From: an uncultured Spirochaetales bacterium
Lineage (GTDB): Bacteria > Spirochaetota > Spirochaetia > JAFGXN01
Assembly (NCBI GenBank): GCA_949289575.1
Contig: CASEOG010000005.1
Span: 62,001 to 126,000, forward strand
Length of the DNA: 64,000 bases
Direction: 5' to 3'
Shown one piece after another: positions 36,205 to 45,826 of the stretch. Position numbers and translations under genes: made by a program. Each line of letters begins with the position of its first letter. Within the stretch, counting starts at the first letter, position 1. The notes beneath the pieces were generated by a model. The model was not told the DNA's origin, ran no database searches, and was given only the letters and a program-made list of their open reading frames with translations.

Positions 36205-38094
36205 CTAATCGATATCGGGATAAAGCGATTCGTACGGCAACCCTGTCAGCTTTTCGCAAATCTTTTTGACTTCGGGGTCGACATCGGCTTTCGATCCCCC
36301 GGCTTCCAGACGGTCCCATTCTTCGCGGATAATACGGTGATTTTTCGGAGTGACGCGGAAAAAAGCGGCCGCAATCAAACCGATAACCGACATCATCGTC
36401 GGCAGCAGCAGAAAGAAAAAGCGCAACTGTTTCAGCGTCTCTTCCGTCTGTTTCGGTTTGACGGGTGTTCCGATTCCGATATACTGATAATCGAGAAAAT
36501 CGAAATCCTCACGCAATGTCCGCAGAGAAGCCCGCTCTTCTCCCGCGGTTTCGGAGCCTGCTTCGGCAATTTTCAGACGGTAAGTCAGCGTTTCGGGATC
36601 GTAGGTATAAAAACCGGCAATCCGGTTGCTGCGTGCCGTCAAATCGGCTAATGCCGCCGAACGCAGCGCCTCAAACTCATCAACGGGAATACTGTCCCAA
36701 TCGGCAGGCAAAACGGAAGCGGAGGCCGAAGCATCTTTCAGCACGGAAACCGCCGTCCCGGCATCATCATGTTCCCGGTTCAGACTGTAGGAGACAGAGG
36801 TCTCATCATAAACGTAGGCGGTATCGACCGAGTTCATACGGTTCTGAATTTCGGTAAACACTTCGGAATACTGGGCTTCCGGCAATTCGTACGGTACCGG
36901 ATTACGGTACTCGATTTTTGCCAGGAGGAATCCGAGTCCGGTCATAATCACCAGTCCGAGAAAGAGCTTACGGGTCAGAGTCATGGCTGCCGAATAGGTT
37001 CCGGCCCGTTCCTCGCGGGTAATCAGACGGTCGATATCGGAAACAAACGGCAGCAGCGCATGGGGAATCAGACATCCGGCCGAAATACCGGCGCCGAGCA
37101 GAATCACGTTGACGATTAAAAACGGAACCGGCAGCTCCGGTGTCTGAAACGACATGCCGATCATGCCGAGCACAAAGAGCGACAATCCGATTAAGTACGA
37201 AACGGCGTGTCCTTTTTTGTTGGCAATTTTGACGTAAACCGGCAGCATGGCAATCATCGTCAACAGAAGCGCCCCCTGCGCGACAACAAAATAGGTTTCT
37301 TTATCGAGATAATCGACCAGATAGAACATAATCCACGACATAAAAATGTCGAGCGTACCGAACGAACAGACATACATCAGAATATGAATGCGGCAGGAGC
37401 GGTTACGGAAAAGAGAGATGAAATTGACGATGAACGAACGTCCTTTCTTGGGAGTCCGCTGGAGCTCAGAGAGTTCCCATGTTCCGAAATAGAGACTGAT
37501 CCACGGAAGGGCAAAAATCAGACTGAAAATAATTCCCATGACGAAATAGCCCATTTTCCCCTGCCCGAACAGATTGATGACCGGTTTGGCAATCACACCC
37601 GCCAGCAGTGTGGAGATAAAAGAGAAAAGAATGCGCGATCCGTTCAGAAAGTTTCTTTCTTTCGAATCACGGGTCATCTCGGCACTGAGAGCCGCATAAG
37701 GCACATACGAAACGGTGGCTGCGGTATAAAAGAAAATATAAGCCAGCGTGTAAAAAGCGAATTTACCGGCCTGTTCCGCTATGGATGTCGGAAACCAGAT
37801 CAGGGCAAACGAAACGGCAATCGGGATAATCGAAATCAGAAACCAGACACGCCGCTTGCCGAAACGGTTTTGCGGTGTATGATCCGAAATATATCCCATC
37901 AGAGGGTCTGATACGGCATCCCAAATTTTACCGATTGCCGGAATCAGACCGGCCAAAACAGGATGCATTCCGATGACATTGATAAGATAATACATCGAGA
38001 AGGTGGTGACGATGAAAAACGCCCCTCCCCCGTACAAATCGCCGGCACCGTAGGCCAAATAATTCCAAAAGCCGATTTTTCGCCTCTGAGTCAT
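36205..38094 (-). CDS. GPH-type sugar:cation symporter (MFS superfamily)
   Basis: The 629-residue protein starts like a glycoside-pentoside-hexuronide symporter: W-N-Y-L-A-Y-G-A-G-D-L-Y-G-G, then D-A-V-S-D-P-L-M-G-Y-I-S-D-H-T-P with the conserved loop, and about 12 hydrophobic spans. It is roughly 130-150 residues longer than usual. The extra part is a hydrophilic insertion (around residues 405-535) before the last membrane spans. It would import a glycoside with Na+ or H+; the substrate is unknown. It is a single gene with its own promoter. Confidence 0.85.
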   Translation of the reverse strand: MTQRRKIGFWNYLAYGAGDLYGGGAFFIVTTFSMYYLINVIGMHPVLAGLIPAIGKIWDAVSDPLMGYISDHTPQNRFGKRRVWFLISIIPIAVSFALIWFPTSIAEQAGKFAFYTLAYIFFYTAATVSYVPYAALSAEMTRDSKERNFLNGSRILFSFISTLLAGVIAKPVINLFGQGKMGYFVMGIIFSLIFALPWISLYFGTWELSELQRTPKKGRSFIVNFISLFRNRSCRIHILMYVCSFGTLDIFMSWIMFYLVDYLDKETYFVVAQGALLLTMIAMLPVYVKIANKKGHAVSYLIGLSLFVLGMIGMSFQTPELPVPFLIVNVILLGAGISAGCLIPHALLPFVSDIDRLITREERAGTYSAAMTLTRKLFLGLVIMTGLGFLLAKIEYRNPVPYELPEAQYSEVFTEIQNRMNSVDTAYVYDETSVSYSLNREHDDAGTAVSVLKDASASASVLPADWDSIPVDEFEALRSAALADLTARSNRIAGFYTYDPETLTYRLKIAEAGSETAGEERASLRTLREDFDFLDYQYIGIGTPVKPKQTEETLKQLRFFFLLLPTMMSVIGLIAAAFFRVTPKNHRIIREEWDRLEAGGSKADVDPEVKKICEKLTGLPYESLYPDID

Positions 38095-38127
38095 ATTAAC
38101 TCCTTATGTATAAGACAGATAGCTTTT

Positions 38128-38154
38128 ATTATACTCCGAATGGCGAAAAGTCAA
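38128..38154 (-). promoter_or_regulatory. Predicted promoter of the symporter gene
   Basis: On the minus strand TTGACT (38149-38154), a short 15-bp spacer and TATAAT (38128-38133). The short spacing suggests low basal strength or regulation. Confidence 0.5.
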
Positions 38155-38162
38155 GCATTTTT

Positions 38163-38621
38163 TTACCGGGTGATGTTGTATTTTTGTAAAATCGTATCGC
38201 AAATATCGGCCGACAGTTCGACCAGCTCCGCGCAGGGACGCTTCCGGTAATACTCGGGTGTCCGTTCATCCGGTTGAGGACGCGTATCGGCGGTAACACC
38301 CTGCAACAGTTCGCGGCAGATGTAGGAGCCGTTGGCCTCCTTAAAAGCAGATGCCTGTTCCTGCACAAGGCGGTAAAGCTCTTTTTTGGCTTCATTGTTT
38401 TTGACATCATCGCTTCCGGCAAGAAGTCCCAAAACCATCACCGCCCCGGAAACGGAACCGCAAACTTCCCTCAAACGGCCCATTCCGCCTCCGAACCCGG
38501 CGGATGCCTTCATCATCATTTTTTCGTCCATTCCGGTCTCTTCGGCAAACGCCATCGCAACCGCCTGTGCACAGTTGAATCCTTCTTTAAAAAGAGCCTT
38601 CGCTTTCTCGCCTTTTGTCAT
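38163..38621 (-). CDS. C_GCAxxG_C_C family protein
   Basis: The 152-residue protein shows the family pattern: F-N-C-A-Q-A near residue 17, then a glycine-rich G-F-G-G-G-M-G-R, then E-V-C-G-S-V-S-G-A-V-M-V-L-G, with a later cysteine (Y-I-C-R). The conserved cysteines suggest binding of a metal or redox cofactor; the exact role of the family is not settled. The ATG, preceded by GGGAG, lies 35 bp inside the end of clpA, so the two genes overlap and are probably cotranscribed. Confidence 0.85.
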   Translation of the reverse strand: MTKGEKAKALFKEGFNCAQAVAMAFAEETGMDEKMMMKASAGFGGGMGRLREVCGSVSGAVMVLGLLAGSDDVKNNEAKKELYRLVQEQASAFKEANGSYICRELLQGVTADTRPQPDERTPEYYRKRPCAELVELSADICDTILQKYNITR

Positions 38622-40914
38622 TTTTTTTCTCCCTGCCGGGGAACGCGGGCCGTTTTATCCGCCCCTTGCCGTTCCCGAAATACAAATGCCGCCCGTCCGT
38701 TTCGATACTTGCCTTTCCCCCGGATTTCAGAGATCCGAAAAGAATTTCATCCGTAAAAAGAGATTTCAGCTCCGTTTCGACGGCGCGGACAGCAGGACGG
38801 GCGCCCCCGTCCCTGCCGCTTCCTTTTTTTGTCAGATACCCGACCGCCTCACGGCTGACGGAAAGGGATATCGATTTCTTTTTAAGCTGCCGGGTAAAAA
38901 GATCGATTTCCCGGCGGACGACCCGCGCAATTTCGGCTTCCGGCAGTTTGTCGAAGCGGATAACGGCATCAAGACGGTTACGAAACTCCGGTGTGAAAAT
39001 TTCTTTTAAAGCCTGCGACGCCTTTTCGCCGAAGCCGCCCTCGAAACCGATTGAACCGCGCTCCCAATCGGAAGCCCCCACATTGCCGGTCATAATCAGA
39101 ATAATATGACCGAAATCGGCTTTTCGTCCCAGCGAGTCGGTCAGTACCGCATAATCCATCACCTGCAAAAGAACATTGAAAATATCGGGATGGGCCTTTT
39201 CGATTTCGTCCAAAAGCAGCACCGCATACGGCTGCCTGCGCACCGCATCGATCAGCGCACCGCCCTCCTGGTAACCGACATACCCGGGAGGCGCCCCGAT
39301 AAAACGGGCCACGGAAGCTTTTTCCTGATATTCGCTCATATCGAATCGAATCAGGCCGATTCCCAGCGCCTGCGCCAGCTGTTTGGCCAGTTCGGTTTTT
39401 CCAACCCCCGTCGGACCCGTAAACAGCAGCGATGCCGTCGGCAGGTTTTCCCGACGCAGTCCGGCATAAGAGCGTTTGACTGCGGCCGTTACCGCAGCGA
39501 CTGCCCCGTCCTGCCCGAACACCGCCTCTTTTAAAACGGTCTCGAGATTTTTCAGACGATCTTCTTCCGACTCGGTCAGTTTTTCGGGAGGCAGTCCGGC
39601 CATTTTGGCAACTATGCGGACCAAATCTTCGTCCGTTATGACCGCTCTGCCGGGAACAGTCCCCCGGTAAGCCCGAAAAGCGGCATCGGCGCACACCTCA
39701 TCAAGCAGATCGATGGACTTGTCGGGCTGCCGCCTCTCTTTCAGGTATCTTCCGGAGAGTTCGACGGCCCGTTTCACCGTTTTCGCCGGAATCGTAATGC
39801 CGTGATGGGATTCCAATGCCGTTTTCACCTTTGTTACAATGGCGACCGTTTCGTCGGGTGACGGTTCGGGAACTTCTATCGTCTGAAAACGGCGGATAAA
39901 AGCTTTTTCCGGTTCCAGTCTCTTTTTATATTCTTCGTAGGTCGTCGCACCGATACACTGCAGGTATGTTCCCGATAATCCGGTTTTCAGCATACCGGCC
40001 GCGTCCATCCTGTTGGCCTCGCCGGCTCCGGCTCCCACAAGCATGTGGATTTCGTCGATAAACAGAATAATCGAATCGTCTTTTTCGAGAATCGATAACA
40101 GTCTGTGCATCCTCATTTCGAATTCGCCGCGGTACTTGGTCCCCGCCACCAGTGCCCCCACATCGAGCGACAAAATCCGCCGCCCCTGCAAAAACGGAGG
40201 AACTTTTTTGGCGACAATCAGACCGGCAAGACCCTCCGCCAGAGCGGTTTTCCCCACTCCGGGATCGCCTATCAGCAGCGGATTGCGCTTCTGTCTGCGC
40301 ATAAGCACCAGCTGAACGGCTTCGAGCAAATCATCCCTGCCGGCAAAAGGCGGCAGTTTGCGGGCTGCGGCCGCTGCCGTCAGATCGACGGTCAGACGTT
40401 CCAAAAGTTCGTCATCTTTTTCCTGTCCCCAGTCTCCATCATCGTCATCGTCATGGTCATACGGAAGGTTTCTGAGATGCTCGGATGCTTCCCACTCCAG
40501 AAAACGGAATGTTTCCGCCAGTTTCTTTTCCGTTACACCGCGGGAGCGGAGAAAATAACCGGCGTAAGACTCTTTCTGCGACAACATCGCCATCAGTACA
40601 TCGGAAACGCCGGCCATTCCTCCCTCTTCGTACCCGGCGTTCTTCAATGTTTCCGTCAGAAGATCGCGGAAACCGACGCTTTCGAGAGGAGTTTCGTTTT
40701 CGCCGACCGTCGGCACCGATTCGTTTAAAAAAGTTTCGATTTCGTGAATAAACGGAATCACCGGAATCGACAGTGTCTCAAACAAATCCCGAATCGTGTC
40801 GTATTCGAAAAAAGCAAGAAGAAGATGTTCCGGCGTCACAAATTCATGCCGGCTTATGGCAGCCAGCTGAAAGGCCTTATTCATCGAAAGCTGCAGTTCG
40901 TCACTGATCTCCAC
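38587..40914 (-). CDS. clpA: ATP-dependent Clp protease ATPase subunit ClpA
   Basis: The 775-residue protein has the ClpA layout: an N-terminal double Clp-N repeat (residues 1-145), an acidic linker (D-H-D-D-D-D-D-G-D), a first AAA+ module with GDPGVGKTALAEGLAG, and a second with G-P-T-G-V-G-K-T-E-L-A-K-Q. No ClpB-type middle coiled coil is present. It unfolds substrates and feeds them to ClpP, which is not in this window. It follows clpS by two bases, the usual functional pairing. Confidence 0.93.
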   Translation of the reverse strand: MEISDELQLSMNKAFQLAAISRHEFVTPEHLLLAFFEYDTIRDLFETLSIPVIPFIHEIETFLNESVPTVGENETPLESVGFRDLLTETLKNAGYEEGGMAGVSDVLMAMLSQKESYAGYFLRSRGVTEKKLAETFRFLEWEASEHLRNLPYDHDDDDDGDWGQEKDDELLERLTVDLTAAAAARKLPPFAGRDDLLEAVQLVLMRRQKRNPLLIGDPGVGKTALAEGLAGLIVAKKVPPFLQGRRILSLDVGALVAGTKYRGEFEMRMHRLLSILEKDDSIILFIDEIHMLVGAGAGEANRMDAAGMLKTGLSGTYLQCIGATTYEEYKKRLEPEKAFIRRFQTIEVPEPSPDETVAIVTKVKTALESHHGITIPAKTVKRAVELSGRYLKERRQPDKSIDLLDEVCADAAFRAYRGTVPGRAVITDEDLVRIVAKMAGLPPEKLTESEEDRLKNLETVLKEAVFGQDGAVAAVTAAVKRSYAGLRRENLPTASLLFTGPTGVGKTELAKQLAQALGIGLIRFDMSEYQEKASVARFIGAPPGYVGYQEGGALIDAVRRQPYAVLLLDEIEKAHPDIFNVLLQVMDYAVLTDSLGRKADFGHIILIMTGNVGASDWERGSIGFEGGFGEKASQALKEIFTPEFRNRLDAVIRFDKLPEAEIARVVRREIDLFTRQLKKKSISLSVSREAVGYLTKKGSGRDGGARPAVRAVETELKSLFTDEILFGSLKSGGKASIETDGRHLYFGNGKGRIKRPAFPGREKKNDKRRESEGSF

Positions 40915-40916
40915 GG

Positions 40917-41222
40917 CTACTCCCTTTTCAGCAAAAACGGAAACGGCAGTTTATGAAGCCGGGCCGCCGCTTCGGCAACGGCCATTTTCGAGCGGGCAAT
41001 ATCGGGACAGAAAACCCCCAGAACAACCCGGTCGCTCTCCGCCGCCTCTTGCATTATTTTTCCGACAGCCTCCTGACTTAACCGCAAACCTTCCCGCATC
41101 AGAAAGAGGGCCGGCCGGAAATCCGAATCCGCTGTTTTCTCCCACACAATCCGGTAGAACGGAGGTTTCGGACAATCCGAACGTCTCTGTCTGCCGCCGT
41201 TTTTCCGTTTAAAACTGTTCAT
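40917..41222 (-). CDS. clpS: Clp protease adaptor ClpS
   Basis: The 101-residue protein aligns by eye along the whole ClpS core: K-P-P-F-Y-R-I-V-W-E near the start, an acidic and hydrophobic helix (A-L-F-L-M-R-E-G-L), a second helix with I-M-Q-E-A, then V-L-G-V-F-C-P-D-I-A-R-S-K and a final L-P-F-P-F-L-L-K-R-E. It would deliver N-degron substrates to ClpA. It is divergent: the usual asparagine-aspartate pair after the first strand is replaced by K-T-A-D, so N-end binding may differ. Confidence 0.8.
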   Translation of the reverse strand: MNSFKRKNGGRQRRSDCPKPPFYRIVWEKTADSDFRPALFLMREGLRLSQEAVGKIMQEAAESDRVVLGVFCPDIARSKMAVAEAAARLHKLPFPFLLKRE

Positions 41223-41230
41223 ACCGGTAT

Positions 41231-41259
41231 ATGATAATTTTTTTAAAATAAAACGGCAA
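41231..41259 (-). promoter_or_regulatory. Predicted promoter of clpS-clpA
   Basis: On the minus strand TTGCCG (41254-41259), a 17-bp spacer and TATCAT (41231-41236). Only eight bases separate the -10 box from the clpS ATG, suggesting a leaderless mRNA. Confidence 0.5.
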
Positions 41260-41286
41260 GCCCTTTTTTTTTATATTTAACTGTGA

Positions 41287-41292
41287 TAGACT
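41287..41292 (+). promoter_or_regulatory. Predicted -10 box of the envelope operon
   Basis: TAGACT lies eight bases before the ATG at 41301, in the context GTGATAGACT, which resembles the box before the SET gene at 4079. No good -35 box is visible in the T-rich upstream tract. Confidence 0.4.
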
Positions 41293-41300
41293 GAAACGGT

Positions 41301-42371
41301 ATGAAAAAACAGCGGTTACTGCCGATTCTGACTCTTTTTCTCGCGATAAGCTGCCGGAACCCGCAAAGTTCTTTCTCCCCCTATCTGACGGGCCAGCCGG
41401 AAACCGACGGCAGTCTGAAGATGCTTTACCGCACTCTTTCCCATACGGAAACCGCCGAAGGCCGTTTTATCCTGATTAACCGGATTTCCCAAATCCTGAG
41501 AAACGCCGACAGAATCACATTCGACCTCTTTTTGCAGCATATTCTGCTCACCTATCCCGAAGATCCGTTTAATGCCTATTATCTGCTGCAACGGGCTCAA
41601 AACTGCGAAGATCTGAAAAACCCGGGAGCGGCACGGGTCCATTATATGCGTCTGCTGAAAGAATATCCGGAGCTCACCCTTGAAGGCCGTTCGCTGTCGG
41701 AACGCGCCTTGGAAAAAAGTCTGGCGCTGACCCGGGATGCCGATACCCGCATCGAGCTTTACAAGATGAAACTGGCCCGCAACCCGGAACCGATGCAAAA
41801 AACGGAAATTTATTACCATCTGGCAAAAGCCTATGAAGAAAAAAAAGAATGGAAGAAGGCCTTGACCGCTTACGAAAATTTTCTCGGTTCGCCTTACGTT
41901 GCGATCCACAACGATCCGATTGCCTATTCTTCCGCAGTGAAAAAAGTCAAATTAAGCAAATTTCAATCGGTCGACTGGGTCTACGATGACCTGAACAGAC
42001 TGGTCGGCGATATCAAATATGCTATCAGGACACGAAACGCCCGGCTGATTCAACGCTATCAGTCACAGGCCGGATTTTTCGCCAGTTCCTGGGCGCAGGA
42101 CGAGCTGGAAGCCGAATCGAGTTTTCAATCCGGAATCGGGGCAATTTTGCAGCGTCAGCCGATTCGTTACCGGGACACCCTCGACCCGATATCCAACGAC
42201 AGAGAAGCCTATCTGGAAACGTGGAACTGGCAGTATCAGGTCGGGAAATGGTATTTTTACTTTACGAAAATCGATTATCCCGCAGATCCCGAAATCAACG
42301 GCAAATGGGAATGGGCCGGCATCTATTTCGGAGACAAACACTTCACGACAGGCACGGCAGAGGAACAATGA
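41301..42371 (+). CDS. Lipoprotein with TPR-like helical repeats
   Basis: The 356-residue protein has a signal peptide ending in F-L-A-I-S-C (lipobox, cysteine at about 18). The mature part is helical with TPR-like pairs (Y-Y-H-L-A-K-A-Y-E-E-K-K-E-W-K-K-A-L-T-A). It ends in a more globular region, W-E-W-A-G-I-Y-F-G-D-K. I do not recognise a named family. As first gene of a five-gene operon that continues with a LysM transglycosylase, it may serve in cell-envelope assembly. Its stop overlaps the next start (ATGA). Confidence 0.75.
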   Translation: MKKQRLLPILTLFLAISCRNPQSSFSPYLTGQPETDGSLKMLYRTLSHTETAEGRFILINRISQILRNADRITFDLFLQHILLTYPEDPFNAYYLLQRAQNCEDLKNPGAARVHYMRLLKEYPELTLEGRSLSERALEKSLALTRDADTRIELYKMKLARNPEPMQKTEIYYHLAKAYEEKKEWKKALTAYENFLGSPYVAIHNDPIAYSSAVKKVKLSKFQSVDWVYDDLNRLVGDIKYAIRTRNARLIQRYQSQAGFFASSWAQDELEAESSFQSGIGAILQRQPIRYRDTLDPISNDREAYLETWNWQYQVGKWYFYFTKIDYPADPEINGKWEWAGIYFGDKHFTTGTAEEQ

Positions 42372-43678
42372 ACAGAAAAACCGGATTTCTGACGATGCTC
42401 CTGCTTTCGCAACAGGCATTTTCTTTTCCGACGGAAACACTCTCCGGTTATGCCGTCCGTCAAAAACCCGCAGCCGACGCCGGCTCGAAAATCGAACTGA
42501 GCGTTCCCGTAACGGAGAACCGGTTGCCTCTCCAGCCGGAGCTCTCGCCAGAAACCGAAAAACTGTTGCGGCAGTACCGGACCCGATTCTCCAGAGAAGC
42601 CATTGACCGCACTCTGAAAGCATCGGAGCCGTATGCCGGTTTTATCCGGGAGAAAATCAACGAAGCCGACCTTCCGCAGGAACTGTTCTATATTGCCTTT
42701 ATCGAATCGGAGTTTCAGCCCCGGGCCGTCTCCAGATCGGGGGCCTACGGACTCTGGCAGTTTATGCGCAACAGCATCGGCGGTTACGATATGCATATTT
42801 CCGAATGGGCCGACGAACGGTTCGACTTTATGAAATCAACCGACGCCGCCCTTCACAAGCTCCATTACAATTACGAACAGACAGACGACTGGGAACTGGC
42901 CATGGCCGCCTACAACTGCGGACTGGGGAAAGTGACCCGCACGGTTAAATCTTCCGGCATCAGCGATTTCCGCACGCTGGCCCGAAAAAGGCTGCTGCCG
43001 ACGCAAACGGTCAACTATGTTCCCAAATGTTTTGCCGTTGCCTACGCCTGCTCCAACAAACGGGATTTCGGACTGACCGTCTCATGGAACCCGCCGCCCG
43101 AGTGGAATATGATCAGACTGGAGAAACCGGTAGACATTTCCCTTTTGGCAGCCAAAGCCGATATTCCGCCGAATATTCTCAGAGCCGCCAATGCGGAACT
43201 CAATTACCGCATTACCCCGCCGCACGGTAATTATTACCTGAAATTTCCCGCCGAATACACCGACCGGATTACCGCCGCTCTCGACAGCAACGACAACGAG
43301 TTTATCAATTACTATATTTATAAAATCAGACAGGGCGACACTCTTTACGCCCTCAGCGCCCATTACGGCGTCTCGGTCGATATTATTCTGCAATTCAATC
43401 CGGGAGTCAGACCGAACACTCTGCAAATCGGACAGAAGCTGATGATCCCCGCTTTTCGCGACGTTGCCCCGCCTCCGCCCCCCAAAGCAGCCGCAGCCGA
43501 TACAACCCCGAAAGATTTCGGTCCGAACCATTACCGGCATACTTACACCGTTCAAAGCGGCGACACTCTGTGGGGGATCGCCCGAAAATACAATATCAGC
43601 GTCGAAGAATTAAAATACTTTAACAAAATGGGAAACCATGATATACTGAAAGCAGGATCTGTCATCAGAGTTCCTTAA
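42368..43678 (+). CDS. MltD-like lytic transglycosylase with two LysM domains
   Basis: The frame opens earlier, but the ATG at 42368 overlaps the upstream stop and is followed by a signal peptide (G-F-L-T-M-L-L-L-S-Q-Q-A-F-S-F), giving 436 residues. The SLT domain has the catalytic glutamate E113 in YIAFIESEFQP and then S-G-A-Y-G-L-W-Q-F-M and A-Y-N-C-G-L-G-K. Two C-terminal LysM domains follow (R-Q-G-D-T-L-Y-A-L-S and Q-S-G-D-T-L-W-G-I-A). It would cleave peptidoglycan glycan strands in the periplasm with non-hydrolytic chemistry. Confidence 0.92.
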   Translation: MNRKTGFLTMLLLSQQAFSFPTETLSGYAVRQKPAADAGSKIELSVPVTENRLPLQPELSPETEKLLRQYRTRFSREAIDRTLKASEPYAGFIREKINEADLPQELFYIAFIESEFQPRAVSRSGAYGLWQFMRNSIGGYDMHISEWADERFDFMKSTDAALHKLHYNYEQTDDWELAMAAYNCGLGKVTRTVKSSGISDFRTLARKRLLPTQTVNYVPKCFAVAYACSNKRDFGLTVSWNPPPEWNMIRLEKPVDISLLAAKADIPPNILRAANAELNYRITPPHGNYYLKFPAEYTDRITAALDSNDNEFINYYIYKIRQGDTLYALSAHYGVSVDIILQFNPGVRPNTLQIGQKLMIPAFRDVAPPPPPKAAAADTTPKDFGPNHYRHTYTVQSGDTLWGIARKYNISVEELKYFNKMGNHDILKAGSVIRVP

Positions 43679-43688
43679 CGGAGATACC

Positions 43689-44567
43689 ATGAAAAGAAGC
43701 ATTATCTGTTTACTGCTGCTGATTACCGCCGTCTCTGCTCTTCCCGCGCAGTCCGAAAATTTCAAAATCGAAACCGACATCAACTGGGAACGCGATCTCA
43801 TCCGCATCCGGGTCGAAAACGATCTGAATCCCGAAATTTTCGTGATTCAGGAAGCAAAACTGCAGGCCAACCGGGAAACAAAGCTGGCCTTTCCCCGAAT
43901 TCTGCTGATGGCTCTGGAACCGATTGTTGTCGATTCCCGGAAAACAGTCAAAGATCTGATTCTCGAAGATTTGACCTACCTTAATGTCATCGAATCGCTG
44001 AGTCAGGACGCTTTTCTCGAAACGTCTTATCTCAACAGAGATCTGACCTCTCTGATTAACGAATATGCCGTCAATCTTTACTCCGATTTTACGAAAATTT
44101 TTGTCAATCACGACTCGCCGATTCCGATTCGTCCCTATTTGGGATTCGCCGCCGCCGAAGATTATACGGCGGTTGTGATTGTGGCTACAGGACAGCTGCC
44201 CGTTTACGGCAAGTCGGAAGCGGCCTCCCTTCACCCCGCACTCTTTCCGAAACTGATCAGCAGCAGCGGTGAAACGGTTCTCTCGCAGGAAAACATCGAA
44301 CCGGCTGTTCTGACGGAACGCGGTTACGTGACCTACTATCCGGAAGGAACCTCTCTGACCGAATGGGAAATCGGGAAAAATCCGCTGCGCATTCTGGCTT
44401 CGGCTGTTTTCGGAGTCCGCCATACCGATATCGTTATCCGTGACAGCGATGTGCGCAAACTGCTCAGCCGCGCTTCGAATATCGAACTGCTGAAAAGCGG
44501 GAAAATCCACATTATCTGCAACCGGGAAAATCTGAACCTGACGCAAACTTTGCCTTTAGAGAAATAG
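43689..44567 (+). CDS. Exported hypothetical protein
   Basis: The 292-residue protein has a clear signal peptide (I-I-C-L-L-L-L-I-T-A-V-S-A-L-P-A) without a lipobox. The remainder is soluble and mixed alpha/beta. A segment near the end, A-S-A-V-F-G-V-R-H-T-D-I-V-I, looks like a conserved core strand-turn-strand. I do not recognise the family. It lies ten bases after the transglycosylase gene and four before the SH3-domain gene, so a role in the envelope alongside them is likely. Confidence 0.7.
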   Translation: MKRSIICLLLLITAVSALPAQSENFKIETDINWERDLIRIRVENDLNPEIFVIQEAKLQANRETKLAFPRILLMALEPIVVDSRKTVKDLILEDLTYLNVIESLSQDAFLETSYLNRDLTSLINEYAVNLYSDFTKIFVNHDSPIPIRPYLGFAAAEDYTAVVIVATGQLPVYGKSEAASLHPALFPKLISSSGETVLSQENIEPAVLTERGYVTYYPEGTSLTEWEIGKNPLRILASAVFGVRHTDIVIRDSDVRKLLSRASNIELLKSGKIHIICNRENLNLTQTLPLEK

Positions 44568-44571
44568 CCGC

Positions 44572-45822
44572 ATGAAAAAAATTGTCATTGCTTTATTTGT
44601 TTTCTGTTTTCTCATCAGTTTTCTGATTTTGATTATCCCCGAACGGATCGGATACGGAGTGATTCTCTGGGATCCCGACCGCCCGCAAAACAACGGTCTT
44701 TTGTGCAAAATCAAAGAAGAATCGAAACTTCGCAGCAAATATATTGTTTCGATTGACGGAGAACGGATCGAATACGACAAGTGGCAGCTCCACTTCGAAA
44801 AACGAAAACGGAAAGCTTCCCGATACGAAGAAACCTACCTCCCTTACATCGATACATTTGCCGCCGTCAAACAGGACCGTCACGCCGTTCGGGCGACCCC
44901 GGAAGCGTTCGGATCAATCGTTTACACACTGCGCGAAGGAGAAACGGTCAAAATCCTCGGACGGACCGACGAAATGCAGAAGATCGGATCGACGGAAAAT
45001 TACTGGTATCTGATTCTGACGGAGACGGGAGCCAAAGGTTACTCCTACGGTCACAATCTCGATCTCTACGAAGCCACCGATGCGGAAAAACGGGACCCGA
45101 ATCAGGCAGCCATCGACCGGCTGACATCGACCGTCTTTTACCCGTCGGAATATAAAGAATACATTTCCAACGGCATCTACGACCTCGACCTCTTTGCGAA
45201 AAATTATCACTTTAGAATCGACCCGAAAGCGATGAAGGTGACCATCCGCTCCAAAGCCTACTCGGGCACCTATTCGTACACCGCCATTACCGGCGAACGC
45301 AAAATGTTTACAATCGAAGGGACACCTCTTCAGGTCAATATTCCGAGCGCCGTCGAAATTCTGATTATCAACACTACTATCCGAAACGACTACGGCCAAT
45401 TCTTCAGACCGATTGAAAATCTGAAAGAGATTATCGAAGGGGAGCAGACACGGCAAAACACACTCTTTACCGATTTGATTGCGAACGGCAACTCCTTTTC
45501 CAGCATCAATTCGGGACGTCTGACGATTACCGAAGACAAAAAATTTGTGTGGACCCGCAACCGCGTTCTGATTCCCGACTACATCCCGGGCCCCGAGTTT
45601 ACCGAAGGCACAGTATCGTTCAACCTGTTTATGAGCCCCGACCTGTCAGCCTCTTATACCGGCGGACTGGTTTTCCGCTTTTCTCAGGGGAAAACGGTTT
45701 GTGCATTGTACAATATCGACGAACACAATCTGGAACTGACGATGATACCCGATTACCTGGTCGAAAAGAATACGATCATCCGCCGGCCGAACGCGCCGCT
45801 GAAACTCTACCTCTCGCGATAA
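44572..45822 (+). CDS. Membrane-anchored protein with bacterial SH3 domain
   Basis: The 416-residue protein has an N-terminal hydrophobic anchor (I-V-I-A-L-F-V-F-C-F-L-I-S-F-L-I-L-I-I). A bacterial SH3-type domain follows around residues 100-165, seen as A-V-R-A-T-P-E-A-F-G-S-I-V and Y-W-Y-L-I-L-T-E-T-G-A-K-G-Y. The C-terminal 240 residues are beta-rich and unrecognised. SH3_3 domains bind peptidoglycan peptides, which fits a place in the same operon as a lytic transglycosylase. Confidence 0.75.
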   Translation: MKKIVIALFVFCFLISFLILIIPERIGYGVILWDPDRPQNNGLLCKIKEESKLRSKYIVSIDGERIEYDKWQLHFEKRKRKASRYEETYLPYIDTFAAVKQDRHAVRATPEAFGSIVYTLREGETVKILGRTDEMQKIGSTENYWYLILTETGAKGYSYGHNLDLYEATDAEKRDPNQAAIDRLTSTVFYPSEYKEYISNGIYDLDLFAKNYHFRIDPKAMKVTIRSKAYSGTYSYTAITGERKMFTIEGTPLQVNIPSAVEILIINTTIRNDYGQFFRPIENLKEIIEGEQTRQNTLFTDLIANGNSFSSINSGRLTITEDKKFVWTRNRVLIPDYIPGPEFTEGTVSFNLFMSPDLSASYTGGLVFRFSQGKTVCALYNIDEHNLELTMIPDYLVEKNTIIRRPNAPLKLYLSR

Positions 45823-45826
45823 CGGC

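Noticed and set aside
42221..42367. N-terminal extension of the transglycosylase frame
   Set aside because: It overlaps the preceding lipoprotein gene and would hide the signal peptide that begins at the ATG at 42368.
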